DNA of 64,000 bases from Pleurodeles waltl (Eukaryota; Chordata; Amphibia; Caudata; Salamandridae): assembly GCF_031143425.1 (NCBI RefSeq), contig NC_090450.1, forward strand, positions 221,351,442 through 221,415,441. The letters are read 5' to 3'. Both the position numbers and the translations under genes were made by a program. Shown piece by piece: positions 21,691-31,568 of this stretch; position 1 is the stretch's first letter; every line of letters starts with the position of its first letter. Below the pieces are notes generated by a model. It made no database searches and was not told where the DNA came from. It was given only the letters and a program-made list of their open reading frames with translations.

Positions 21691-22464
21691 AAAAGCAAGT
21701 GCAGGCTCCTGGGCTTGTTTTAAATAGAGTCCCGGGTGGGTCAGGTACTGGAGACATTTTGTAAAAAAAGGAAGGGGCCGCACGGGCCCACTTCTAAGGC
21801 TCTTTGAGCCTAGGGGACCACCACCTCCCCGGGTCTTTATTAAATAAGTAGATGGAGAGGCTATGCATCCCCCGCACACCAAAGACCGCCACCTCCCTGG
21901 GACAGAACAGAGCTTTTCAAGGGGGACGACTATACGGCTTGCCCCACAGCCTTGGGGACAGCCACCTACCCAGGACTGAATAGTACACTTATGTGAGTGA
22001 GCCAGCATGCCCCCCCCCACTGCCCAGGGTACTGCCTCCTCCATAGGGCTGAAAGAAAATGATGAAGGGGGTCTGTTGCAGAACCCTGGCCCTGGAGACC
22101 ACCACCTCCCTGTGGCAAGGGTTGAACATTTGAGGAGGGCCGCGCGGACCTCCCAGTGGAGCCAATAATGGCCCTGGGGACTGCCATCTCCCAAGGTCGA
22201 CTCCTGCTATGTCCTTGGGTGCCCACCCCCGGGACATAGTTGTTTGCTGTGACTTGGTGGGAAGCTCCCCACACAGACCCATTGCACACTGGGTGACCTC
22301 AGGGGCACCCAAGGCAGATGGCTGAGTCCCAGAGGATGGGGACCCCAGGCCAAAATCGGCCTGGGGAGGGTGGCCATGCCGCCCCTCCTCCATTTTTTAT
22401 GGCTGAGCCTCAGAGCACAGGGTTCGCGGGCCAAAATCAGACTGGGGAGTGGGGCCATGCGGCC
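21690..22464. repeat. Degenerate GC-rich tandem repeat (continues at 32,367-32,530)
   Basis: Phrases such as 'GACCACCACCTCCC', 'GACCGCCACCTCCC', 'GACAGCCACCTACC' and 'GACTGCCATCTCCC' recur about every 60-100 bases. Later units contain 'CCAAAATCGGCCTGGGGAG'. The sequence resumes after the provirus with 'GGGGACAAAATCAG', so the provirus entered this repeat. Confidence 0.55.
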
Positions 22465-23258
22465 TGAAGAACCAGAACCTTATGGGCCTGGCGGCGCAGG
22501 GTACGCCTGAAATCTCCTTGGATTCACCTGCCTCAACTAACAGAGACACGGGACACTCTGTCAGGCGTAAAAGATCAGATTTTATTAGCTGCAGCTAGTA
22601 CAGTTGTCCAAGAAGTACACAAGGTATGTTCTCAGGAGACTGCCACTTTACTTTGTGGCGCACAATCTTATATACCGTATAAAAACCATTTATTAACTAC
22701 ATACACTCCCAGAACACATAGAAAGGAGCCAGTAAGACTAATGTAAAGATAGAACAGAGCCAATAGAAATGTCGGAAAACAAGACAGCACCAATAGAAGG
22801 AATTGGAAAACAAAGTATCAAGTGACTTAAGGTTGCCTCCCCTCCAGCTGTGTTTGTCACCCCTCCCTTGAACTAATTCATTAACCGATCCACAACGAAG
22901 TTGCATGTGGTGCGATAAGTTTGTGTGCGTTTGGAGGACAGTTGTGAAATGAGAGAATACTAGCAAAGGACAGCGAAGGCCAGATGATAAGATAAGATCG
23001 GCGGAGAATAGTGTGAGCCTACAGATAGTTGAAACAAGGATTAGAAAACCAGACAGGGATTAGTGTACTCGGTCAGACCTTAATACCAGCCTTGTAAAGA
23101 TAGAGGCAGAAGGCTGTTTTGAACACCATGTTGCAGAATAAGCAGAAAAGGCAGAATGGACTTCGTTCGCTGTGCTGCCTGAGTGAAGGCAACATAAAAT
23201 GGCGGCGGGCCACAAAATGGCGGGTCGATACGATCGTATTAAAAATCGAATTTCCTCA
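22465..23258 (-). repeat. 3' LTR of the provirus (794 bp)
   Basis: Begins TG and ends CA in the sense (minus) direction. It carries TATATAAG (plus positions 22,667-22,674) and, 80 bases downstream, AATAAA (22,581-22,586), which sets U3/R/U5 order with R starting near 22,640. It differs from the other LTR at about 22,739 (C versus A) and 22,985 (T versus C). Confidence 0.97.
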
Positions 23259-23260
23259 GA

Positions 23261-23270
23261 CCCTCCTTTT
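23261..23270 (-). promoter_or_regulatory. Polypurine tract of the provirus
   Basis: On the sense strand AAAAGGAGGG precedes the 3' LTR by two bases. This is the expected plus-strand primer for reverse transcription. Confidence 0.85.
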
Positions 23271-23302
23271 GCCAGAACTCAGGCAAGATACACAAACTCA
23301 TG

Positions 23303-24865
23303 TTAATCTGAGTCGATGTCTATGGCCATGAGGTCATCAAGCTGTTGCTGTACCATCATTTTGATATTCTCTGCTCTTTGTGACTTGGGTTTGGGAATAC
23401 ATGCAGTAGCACATAGGTTGCAGATGGCAGGACCGCAGTGCATACAAAGACAACAAGAGAATATAAAAGCTAAAATTACTCCAAAGAATGTCAATACCTT
23501 CCAACCCCATTTGGACAGTAATCCCCAAAACCACTCTGAAAAGGACCAATCTCCTTCGTCCTGATGAATCGACTCGGAGATTATGTGTAACTTAGAGATA
23601 GCTTGGTATACTGTCGGAGCGTCATTAGGTATGAAAATACAGCAACTTGATCCGATCAATTTGCATACTCCACCACGGTCCGCAAGAACAAAGTCTAAGG
23701 CAACACGGTTCTGCAAGGTCATAAGACGATCAGCCTGTAGTTCAGCTGTAATGTTACTTAAAGCTCCTACAGTGATGTCTATGGTGGTTTCTACGACACG
23801 AACCAATTGCCTTATATTTCTGCTGTTGGCCATTGGACCCCAGAAGGGAAGAAATCCTTTGAGGAAATCTCCTCCCTCTTGTCCTGCTGTGTCTTTCGAA
23901 TCCACAATCCCTCTGCCATATCTATTTTTATGATGGTTCGCAGGAGCGGTGTATGTAGGGGGAAGAAGAAAGGCTATATAACAAGTACCAGAGAAATCAG
24001 CTGGCAACCATGTATAAGCCCTATCGTGGCAAACGAAGTATGTACCTTGAGATGGTACTAACGGCAGTGAATTCAGGGCTGAATAAACATATGTATGGGA
24101 ACATAAACTTTCTCTTTGTCCGGTGTTTGGAGTTCTACCATTTATTTGCAGACAGAAATTTCCTTGTTGGGGTATGACCCGTATCGGAGGAGATTTTCCT
24201 TGCTTAACCTTATCATTGAGGCTGGAAATGTAATTAGTTATGTTCCAATTGGTATATGCTTTTCTTTCATCTATGGAAGCTTCACTTTTTTCCATGATTT
24301 TAGCCATAGCTACCATTCCCTTTATCAATAAACTATGACTGAAATCTGAACCAACATTATGTGAACTGACAGGTTGTTTAATTTTACTTTGATATGCATT
24401 ATTGAAAATGACAAAATAAGCCCAAGCGGAACCTTCATAGGAGAATGGAAGAACTAAATATGGCATTCCTTTTTCTACCGTATGTGGTATGAGTCCACAC
24501 ACCCAACAGTCAGTTGTATTGATCACTAACTGATGTTGATGTAACAACTGGACGAAGGAATTGTTAAAGTATTCAGTTCTTCTGATGAGTTCATGCTGGG
24601 GAAGAGTGTGAAATAGGTGCGGAGAGATAGTAGAAGAAGATGTAGAGGTAGGAGAAGAGACAACTTTTTGCTGCAGAGTAATAATGATCCAGTTTACAGA
24701 TGCCAAAAGAATACACGACAATATAAAGACGCATAGAGCAATACTACAACGACTACATATTTCTTTACAATTATTCTTTACATTTTTACTTTCTCTTTTA
24801 TCTAATGTAGCCTCCATCTTTCTAAGTGGATGCTCACGGCAATCTTCCTCAATCACTGTAGTCAC
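23303..24865 (-). CDS. env: Retroviral envelope glycoprotein, full length (520 aa)
   Basis: The frame has the layout of a gamma-type Env. A 40-residue N-terminal extension precedes a hydrophobic signal/anchor (41-63). The surface part contains the CWVC isomerase-like motif at 120-123 and several N-glycosylation sites. A minimal furin site RYGR lies at 315-318. The transmembrane subunit has an immunosuppressive-type segment beginning LQNRVALD (384) and the CX6CC motif (C401 to C409). A membrane anchor spans ~456-474, followed by Cys-rich and then acidic cytoplasmic sequence. Env is made on the rough ER and would mediate receptor binding and fusion. Length is somewhat below MLV Env. The long pre-signal extension is unusual. 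The frame is separate from pol and starts ~120 bases after pol ends, so a spliced mRNA is expected. Confidence 0.96.
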   Translation of the reverse strand: MTTVIEEDCREHPLRKMEATLDKRESKNVKNNCKEICSRCSIALCVFILSCILLASVNWIIITLQQKVVSSPTSTSSSTISPHLFHTLPQHELIRRTEYFNNSFVQLLHQHQLVINTTDCWVCGLIPHTVEKGMPYLVLPFSYEGSAWAYFVIFNNAYQSKIKQPVSSHNVGSDFSHSLLIKGMVAMAKIMEKSEASIDERKAYTNWNITNYISSLNDKVKQGKSPPIRVIPQQGNFCLQINGRTPNTGQRESLCSHTYVYSALNSLPLVPSQGTYFVCHDRAYTWLPADFSGTCYIAFLLPPTYTAPANHHKNRYGRGIVDSKDTAGQEGGDFLKGFLPFWGPMANSRNIRQLVRVVETTIDITVGALSNITAELQADRLMTLQNRVALDFVLADRGGVCKLIGSSCCIFIPNDAPTVYQAISKLHIISESIHQDEGDWSFSEWFWGLLSKWGWKVLTFFGVILAFIFSCCLCMHCGPAICNLCATACIPKPKSQRAENIKMMVQQQLDDLMAIDIDSD

Positions 24866-24986
24866 GATTATCTACCGTCCTATGACACTGTGAGGTCCTG
24901 CAGGCCTATTGCCACTTACTCAGGTCGTAACTAAGACTCCTACCGTGACCCTGCAACCGGGATAGAGTACTACATAGGAGAGAAAT

Positions 24987-27900
24987 TTACAAGTTCTTTG
25001 GTCTTGGTCTCAAATTATAGCGTTCCTGTCCAGAGGCAGTCTGGTTTTGAAACAATGTTCCTGGATTTGTTGTGTTCAAGCGACGATGCGATGGTATTGC
25101 TTCTTGAAGGATGTCGTCGTCCTCTTTCTCAGAAAGTGTTCCAATTAGACGCGCATCACTGAATGGTACAAATTGCGGAACTTTCTCACTTTCAGAGTCA
25201 CTGATGCCTCTACGGACCCACTGATCGAAAGGCAAGGGCAAAGGCACTTTCTTGCAGTGCACGGCATGCACCCAGTTTTTCTTTCCTTCGACTTTAACTG
25301 CTGTTCTTGTGGTCAAAAGAACCAGGCGTGGCTCTCTCCATCTGGGCTCCAAATTTCTCTGTCGTTGGAAATTTTTCGTGCAGACCCAGTCACCTGGTCG
25401 GATGGAATGACCTGGGTCTGTGGAAGCCTCTGGTAGAGCACTCTGAACCTGTTGATGAAGAACACGCAATTTAGTTGTAAGGTCATGCAAGTAGTCAATC
25501 AACATCGGGTATGGCAAGTCTGAGTATTTCTTAGGGCGAGGAACTCCCCATACATTAGCTGGGCGACCAAATATCACTTCGTAAGGGCTAAGCCCCAAAC
25601 GAGAGTGTACTGCTGTTCTGGTGGACAGAAGAGCCAATGGTAAAGCATCAGGCCAATTAAGTCCTGTGCTAGCTTGCACCTTAGCAATTTTAAGCTTCAA
25701 GGTTCCATTGTAGCATTCTACTAAACCAGCCGACTGTGGGTGATTCGCCGCGTGGAACTTCTGTTTTATGCCAAGACCTGCACAAACTTTTTGCATGACT
25801 TGACCCACAAATTCGCTCCCATTGTCACTCCAGACAATGCGCGGCAAACCAAACCTAGGGAAGAATTCTTTCAAAAGTATTTTGGCAGTTGATAAAGCAG
25901 TATTGTCCTTCAGAGGGTAGGCTTCTACCCATCTAGAAAAAGCACATACTACCACCAGAACATATTTGAGGTTGTTGCATCGTTCCATGTGAATATAATC
26001 GATCTGCAACTCCTCAAATGGATATGTTGGAGGAGCAAAATGACCTGCTGGAGTTGGGGTTCCCTTTCCCGGATTGTACATCAAGCAAACAATACAATGT
26101 TTTACTACATTATTTGCACACTTTGGGATCCCCTCATTTTGCCACACTGGAGCCAGAAGTTTACATATTCCTTTTGCACTTAGGTGAGCTGGACCATGTG
26201 CCATAGTAACTACAGATAGTACATAAGCATCTGGTAACAGCCAACGTTGATGTTCTGATAATTCAACCCAACATCCCATCTCATCTAACATTCCTGTACT
26301 TTCCTTCCACTTTCTCAACTCATTCTCCGTAGCCTCTCCTTGAATTGATTTCACACTCTCTACTGTATCTTCACACATTCCCTTTTCTCTTACGCAGTTT
26401 GCGGGACCTGCAACATACATTCGACTTGTGTCGTCTCTGGCTGTCTTTTTCGCTACCTCATCTGCAAATGCATTTCCTCGACCAACATCGTCCACAATCT
26501 TTTTGTGTGCACTACACTTCACGATCGCTATCTGAGTAGGCATTGTAAGTGACTCAAGAAGTTCAGTCACTAATTGACCATGTTGTATCTTAGTACCATG
26601 GGAAGTAAAGAATCCTCTTTCCTTCCATAAGCGCCCAAAGTTAAACGCTTCACCAAAAGCGTATTGGCTATCAGTGTACACGTTTACTCTTTTTCCTTTG
26701 GATAACACACACGCTCTAGTTAAGGCTATCAATTCAGCTGCCTGAGCTGAATTATGTCTAATGCGTGCTGTCTCCACAATCGTATGCAAAGTAGTAATAG
26801 CGTAGGCTGAAACTGTATCTCCATTCGGGAGCTTGAAACAAGAACCATCTACCCATAGTGTTCCATCTGGATTCACTAATGGCGTGTCTTTTAGGTCAAT
26901 TCTACCCTTAGTCTCTTCTTCAGTACGGAGAAAACAATCATGCTGTTCAGAGACATCTCTCTCTTCTGGAAGAGGCAACAAAGTAGCTGGATTCAGGGTA
27001 TTACATCGTTTGATGTGTATGTGACTAGCCAAAAGCGTCAGCTCATATCCGGACAACCGAGCACTCGTAAGATGCTGCGTTTTTGTCCTATTTAGTAAAG
27101 TATCCACTGCATGTGGCACCATAACAATGAGAGTATTATCTAGCACTACTCCAGCAGACTGTCGAATAGAAATTGCTGCTGCCGCTGTCGCCTTAAGACA
27201 ACTAGGCAATGCTTTAGCTACTGGATCTAACGTAGCTGAGAAATATGCGCATGGTCGCTGTTGATCTCCAAAACGCTGCGTTAAGACTGACAATGCACAA
27301 CCCTCTCTTTCGTGGACATAGAGCGTAAAGGGCTTACTGTAATCAGGAGTACCCAATACAGGAGCAGAACACAAAGCAATACGCAAATCAGTAAAACTCT
27401 TCTGACATTCGTCAGTCCACGGAAGAGGCTGAGGCGTATCTTTTAAAGTTAGCGCCAACAGCGGTTTAGCCAATAAAGAGAAACTCGGAATCCACTGTCT
27501 ACAATAAGAAGTAATGCCCAAAAAAGCACGTACCTCTCTTTGTGTGGATGGCACTGACATTTGTGCAATTGCCTGAATTCGTTCGGGGGTCAATCGTCGT
27601 CCCTCCTTTGACAAGAGATGACCCAAATAAGTCACCTCGCGACAGACATATTGTAATTTAGAAGGAGAAACCTTGTGATTCAGATCAAACAAATGACGCA
27701 ACAGTGCAACGGTCACGTTTTTGCAAATCTCCTCTGAATCAGCGGCAACTAATAAGTCATCCATGTACTGAATGAGAGCGGCACCGGACGGTAAGGAAAA
27801 GGCATCAAGATGACATTTTAGAGCTTGACTGTAAATAGAGGGACTTTCACAATAACCTTGAGGTGCGCGTTTAAACCGGAAGCTTCGGCCTCCGAGGGAA

Positions 27901-28775
27901 AAACCAAAAATATCTCTACTCTCTTCGGCGATGGGAATACTAAAGAAAGCATTCTTTAGATCAATAACTGAAAACCAAGTCGCTGTAGAAGGTATCATCG
28001 TCAACAGAGCAGTGATATCTGGGACTACAGGAAACTGCGGTACGACAATCTTGTTTACCTCCCGAAGATCAATTACAAAACGATAAACAGGAGGCTGAGA
28101 AGGATCAGTGCGTTTAAGAACCGGAAGAACAGGACTGTTACATGTATTTCCTCTCGTTTCCTCAACCACACCCTTCTGAATCAAATCATGGACAATTTCC
28201 AGAAGTGCTTTCTCACCTTCAGTAGAGATTCTGTATTGCGGAATACGTGGCATTTCAGCATTGGGCTTAAGAGTAACAACATAAGGTGGGATCTCAAGAC
28301 AACCAACGTCATTCGGACCCGTAGCCCAAAGCGTTTCGGGAAGAGAAAGCAATTCAGGTGGGAATTGATCTTTTGATAAGTACATTGGACTAGTCATTTT
28401 CTGTCCTAGATTGAGGTATACACCAGAAGGTGAACAATATATCGTAGCATGCATTCTTTTTAATAGATCTAAACCCAACAGATTTTCACCACAACCATTC
28501 GTCAGAAGAAGCGGAGCTTCTAAATCATAAGGGCCTATTGAAACAGGCAAAGGGCAAGAAACTGGATTGCGAACAGGGGCGCCAGAAAATCCTACAGATA
28601 CATTCGTTAAGCCAGACAAAGGTGCGCCAGGGAGTTTAGAATGAATGATAGAGCTTCTCATGGCACCAGTATCTAAAAGAAATGGCTCTGAAACACCCAT
28701 TGTAGTGACATTAACATAAGGTCCATTCTGATCCACTGGAATTGACGTAACCCCCTTACTTTGTCCATGGCTGTC
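24987..28775 (-). CDS. pol: Retroviral Pol: protease, reverse transcriptase, RNase H, integrase
   Basis: The frame follows directly after the gag UAG and stays open for 1,262 codons; numbering below is from the GTG at 28,736. Protease has LLDTGA (DTG 22-24). Reverse transcriptase has VIDLREVN (221-228), APQGYCESPS and YMDD (324-327). RNase H has WVDGS (Asp630), Glu668 and YTDS (Asp689). Integrase has the zinc motif H847-X3-H851-X29-C881-X2-C884, the catalytic Asp913, Asp971, Glu1007, and a GPY/F-like C-terminal module (~1,131-1,165). A ~90-residue acidic-to-basic tail ends NLRPRPKNL. All catalytic residues are present. It would be made as a Gag-Pol fusion by stop-codon readthrough. It is not interrupted. 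Confidence 0.97.
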   Translation of the reverse strand, partial: DSHGQSKGVTSIPVDQNGPYVNVTTMGVSEPFLLDTGAMRSSIIHSKLPGAPLSGLTNVSVGFSGAPVRNPVSCPLPVSIGPYDLEAPLLLTNGCGENLLGLDLLKRMHATIYCSPSGVYLNLGQKMTSPMYLSKDQFPPELLSLPETLWATGPNDVGCLEIPPYVVTLKPNAEMPRIPQYRISTEGEKALLEIVHDLIQKGVVEETRGNTCNSPVLPVLKRTDPSQPPVYRFVIDLREVNKIVVPQFPVVPDITALLTMIPSTATWFSVIDLKNAFFSIPIAEESRDIFGFSLGGRSFRFKRAPQGYCESPSIYSQALKCHLDAFSLPSGAALIQYMDDLLVAADSEEICKNVTVALLRHLFDLNHKVSPSKLQYVCREVTYLGHLLSKEGRRLTPERIQAIAQMSVPSTQREVRAFLGITSYCRQWIPSFSLLAKPLLALTLKDTPQPLPWTDECQKSFTDLRIALCSAPVLGTPDYSKPFTLYVHEREGCALSVLTQRFGDQQRPCAYFSATLDPVAKALPSCLKATAAAAISIRQSAGVVLDNTLIVMVPHAVDTLLNRTKTQHLTSARLSGYELTLLASHIHIKRCNTLNPATLLPLPEERDVSEQHDCFLRTEEETKGRIDLKDTPLVNPDGTLWVDGSCFKLPNGDTVSAYAITTLHTIVETARIRHNSAQAAELIALTRACVLSKGKRVNVYTDSQYAFGEAFNFGRLWKERGFFTSHGTKIQHGQLVTELLESLTMPTQIAIVKCSAHKKIVDDVGRGNAFADEVAKKTARDDTSRMYVAGPANCVREKGMCEDTVESVKSIQGEATENELRKWKESTGMLDEMGCWVELSEHQRWLLPDAYVLSVVTMAHGPAHLSAKGICKLLAPVWQNEGIPKCANNVVKHCIVCLMYNPGKGTPTPAGHFAPPTYPFEELQIDYIHMERCNNLKYVLVVVCAFSRWVEAYPLKDNTALSTAKILLKEFFPRFGLPRIVWSDNGSEFVGQVMQKVCAGLGIKQKFHAANHPQSAGLVECYNGTLKLKIAKVQASTGLNWPDALPLALLSTRTAVHSRLGLSPYEVIFGRPANVWGVPRPKKYSDLPYPMLIDYLHDLTTKLRVLHQQVQSALPEASTDPGHSIRPGDWVCTKNFQRQRNLEPRWREPRLVLLTTRTAVKVEGKKNWVHAVHCKKVPLPLPFDQWVRRGISDSESEKVPQFVPFSDARLIGTLSEKEDDDILQEAIPSHRRLNTTNPGTLFQNQTASGQERYNLRPRPKNL

Positions 28776-31127
28776 CTATTCAAAATGAAGACTTTCATTC
28801 CCTCCTTCAATATACTGATCCTCACTGTAATACTGTGTAGACCTAACATTTTGCTGGTCAAAGTAATTTCCGGAATTTGGAGGAACAAAAGAACGCTGCT
28901 CTTGGGTTAACACACCTCGACCTCTACCTCTATTTGCTGACTGAGGACCACCACGACCTCGTGAAGCAGATGTTGCTCCATTACGCTGCAACAATGCCGG
29001 ACAACTGTTCTTAAAATGACCTTCCTCCCTACAATAAGCACATTGATTGGGACCTAGCAAAGGTCTTGGAATGAATGGTTCAGGCTTTTGATACAACCTC
29101 TGAAACTGCGGAGGCTGTTGAAACTGAGGCTGAACATAACGAGGAGGATAAGCCTGTTGCAAGAGAACTTTCGTTTTTAATTCTTTCGTCTTTTTCTCTT
29201 GTTTTTCCCTTTCTTCTTTGTCTCTATTTTCATAATATTGTGCAGTAGCCAATATCTGGGCGGAAGAAGAAACTGCCCATGAACTCTCGGAGTCTTTTAG
29301 CTTGTGTGATAGTTCAGGAAGCAAGTTATATACGAACTTATCCACAAATAATCGCTGTCCCCCTTCTGTAGCCATATCTTGACCACTGTGATCAATGAAT
29401 GTCTCCTCGAATCGGGTAAAGAAATCGGAAACACTTTCATCTTTCTTTTGTTTACATGCTGCTAGCTTATCCCAATTAACTCTCAAAGCAGGCATCATTG
29501 TTTTCATTAATGTAATAATCCTACCAGGGAGTTCTGAGATCAAAACGTCGGGCTTTGCACCACCTACTTGACCTCTATCTGCGGCAATAATAGCGTTCCA
29601 ATCGCCGCCTAATTCTTGAGCGTGATCCTCTCTACGAATTTTAGCCCATATTGTCTGTGGAACTACATTTCCCATCAACATGTCAATATCTGCTAGATTC
29701 ATAGTACATGCATCAACTGTTTGCGACAACTCTTTATAGTAACCAGCAGGATTTTTGCGTGGATCTGGTAGTGACTGTTTAAGTGCTAAAACTTCAGACC
29801 TTTTCCAGGGGACATGTACCCATATGCGCTGAAAATGCGCAGGAATAGCTGGATTAGCACCTGCTGCTGCAACTTCTTCCTTCCATATTGGAGAAACCTC
29901 TCTCATGGGATAGTTTTTCAGTGCTGTCCTAACTGAAGGATCAGAATCAGGAAAAGTCTGTGAGAACAATAGGGATCTGAAAGAAATAAGTGTTCTGACA
30001 GCGTTTTCAACCTTAGGACCCACAATAAGTCCTTTGTTAAAGTCAGCCTGAACATCTAACAGATCCTGTGGGACCGAACCCAAATTCATATCCTCCCATT
30101 CTTTAGCGAGAGTATCGCACATAACTTTAAAAACATATCTCTGCGTAGGTGCATTCCATTGCAGAAAGGTGGACATAATATCAGACGTACTATATTGGGG
30201 ACCCTTCTTGATCCATCTACAAGCAAGTGAGTCCAATTTTTCTCGCTCTTCGGAGTCTGGGAATTGACTACGAGACTGTCTTCGAGAAAAAGCTGGAGAC
30301 ACATTTAAAGCTTCAAAGAAAGGTGATAAGAGACCAGAGACAGTATCTGCAAATCGCTTACGCATAGATGGAGAATTTGACATAAGGATAGGGGACAAGG
30401 TATTAGGTGAATTAACTAAAGGAGCATTAGGAATTGCCAAAGGAGCAGAAGGCAAAGGAGTTAAAGGCAAAGCTGGCATAGGCAATACTTGAGGAGGCAA
30501 ATGTGGAAAAGCTGGAGCAGGCGGAAGCACAACTGGCGGTTGAACAGGCTGTAACATCGGGGGTGCATTAGCACCTTGTACATAGGGCGGAGGCAATTTC
30601 AATAAGTGGGACATTAAGGAATCTTCCTCAAAATCTTTTCTCTTATCAAGGGAAGAGACAGGCAACGTCGGATAGCATTTATCTATTGCCATTCGATGCT
30701 GTCTGTCTGAAATTTCCATTGCATTATCTATTTCATCATCTTTGAATTGCTGAGCAGCCTGTATAATCGTCATTCCCTGTGTTTTCCTATCTCGTTTCGC
30801 TTGTTTAATTTCTCTCTGTTTGGCTTCCTTACGCCAAAGGCGAAAAGAGTCAAACATTGCCGGCCGGGCTTTTCTTTTAAATAACGTTGCTTCTAAATTA
30901 TCTAGCACATCAGTTTCGAAACTACCATTTTCTGGCCATTTTAAAACACCATCTTTCTTTGTATATCGGGTCCATGTCTTATTAAAGGCAATAGGACCAA
31001 CACCATGTTTAGAATAGAGCTCATATGTGGAAGTTCCAACCGAAGGAATCGGACAGGAGTCCTCAAGCTGGGAGTCCCTATTACAACCAAAGCAACAAAG
31101 TTTTCCAAACTTAGTCAGACCAGACAT
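28776..31127 (-). CDS. gag: Retroviral Gag polyprotein (783 aa)
   Basis: Gag starts 75 bases after a likely splice donor. The N-terminus is MSGLTKFGKLCCFGC: there is no Met-Gly myristoylation signal, but a cysteine cluster (11, 12, 15) could be acylated instead. A basic matrix-like region with KQAKRDRK (~107-114) is followed by a PPPY late-domain motif (179-182), and then a long Pro-rich linker (185-250). A capsid-like domain follows (~285-630; AGYYKELSQTVDACTMNL near 461-478). A charged KEEREKQEKKTKELK segment lies at 637-651. One CCHC zinc knuckle (C696, C699, H704, C709) and RGRG-rich nucleocapsid complete it. It is longer than MLV Gag (~540). It ends in UAG, with pol in the same frame. 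Confidence 0.95.
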   Translation of the reverse strand: MSGLTKFGKLCCFGCNRDSQLEDSCPIPSVGTSTYELYSKHGVGPIAFNKTWTRYTKKDGVLKWPENGSFETDVLDNLEATLFKRKARPAMFDSFRLWRKEAKQREIKQAKRDRKTQGMTIIQAAQQFKDDEIDNAMEISDRQHRMAIDKCYPTLPVSSLDKRKDFEEDSLMSHLLKLPPPYVQGANAPPMLQPVQPPVVLPPAPAFPHLPPQVLPMPALPLTPLPSAPLAIPNAPLVNSPNTLSPILMSNSPSMRKRFADTVSGLLSPFFEALNVSPAFSRRQSRSQFPDSEEREKLDSLACRWIKKGPQYSTSDIMSTFLQWNAPTQRYVFKVMCDTLAKEWEDMNLGSVPQDLLDVQADFNKGLIVGPKVENAVRTLISFRSLLFSQTFPDSDPSVRTALKNYPMREVSPIWKEEVAAAGANPAIPAHFQRIWVHVPWKRSEVLALKQSLPDPRKNPAGYYKELSQTVDACTMNLADIDMLMGNVVPQTIWAKIRREDHAQELGGDWNAIIAADRGQVGGAKPDVLISELPGRIITLMKTMMPALRVNWDKLAACKQKKDESVSDFFTRFEETFIDHSGQDMATEGGQRLFVDKFVYNLLPELSHKLKDSESSWAVSSSAQILATAQYYENRDKEEREKQEKKTKELKTKVLLQQAYPPRYVQPQFQQPPQFQRLYQKPEPFIPRPLLGPNQCAYCREEGHFKNSCPALLQRNGATSASRGRGGPQSANRGRGRGVLTQEQRSFVPPNSGNYFDQQNVRSTQYYSEDQYIEGGNESLHFE

Positions 31128-31548
31128 CTCACGATTTTTACTGGCTGTTCACAAACATCAAGGGGGTAAAACTTTCAGTTTACACAGCACAAATGCACTT
31201 ACCCCTCGGCTTTGGCCACTGCAATGGCCAAATCTAAGGACCTAAGGACAAAACAAAGACCAAAATTTGTGGGCGCGACCCACCAAATACTTAACTAAGG
31301 ATGTCTTCTTACACCAACAGAGGCCCGTCTATCGTCTCGCTTTACCATACATCATCAAAGAAAGGGCCAAGGCAGGGCGGCAGTCAGGGCAGCAGTCGTC
31401 AGTAGCCGTCAGGAAGGAGTAACCGCGCTGAAAAAGACCTTCGGACCACTTCGACATACTGGGGTCGCTTGACGTGGCTCGCGATTCCTCCAGAATTTTC
31501 TTGCGGGGTTCCTCATGACCTTCAGGCAGAACCGGTACCGCTGAAGCC
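31128..31548 (-). promoter_or_regulatory. Proviral leader with putative major splice donor at 31,202
   Basis: This ~420-base leader lies between primer site and gag start and would hold the packaging signal. The sense strand has AGGG followed by GTAAGT, intron starting at 31,202. Possible env acceptors lie just upstream of env, at CCTGCAG and GGTTGCAG (about 24,898 and 24,953). Splice use is inferred. Confidence 0.5.
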
Positions 31549-31566
31549 GCCCCACGTTGGGCGCCA
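31549..31566 (-). promoter_or_regulatory. Primer binding site, tRNA-Lys(1,2) type
   Basis: The sense strand reads TGGCGCCCAACGTGGGGC, two bases after the 5' LTR. This 18-mer is the known primer site complementary to tRNA-Lys(1,2), as used by visna, Mason-Pfizer monkey virus and foamy viruses. Gamma-type retroviruses more often use proline tRNA. Confidence 0.95.
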
Positions 31567-31568
31567 GT

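Noticed and set aside
31027..31245. Plus-strand frame over the proviral leader and gag start
   Set aside because: Antisense shadow of the leader and gag. No antisense gene features such as a start context or known retroviral antisense motifs are visible.
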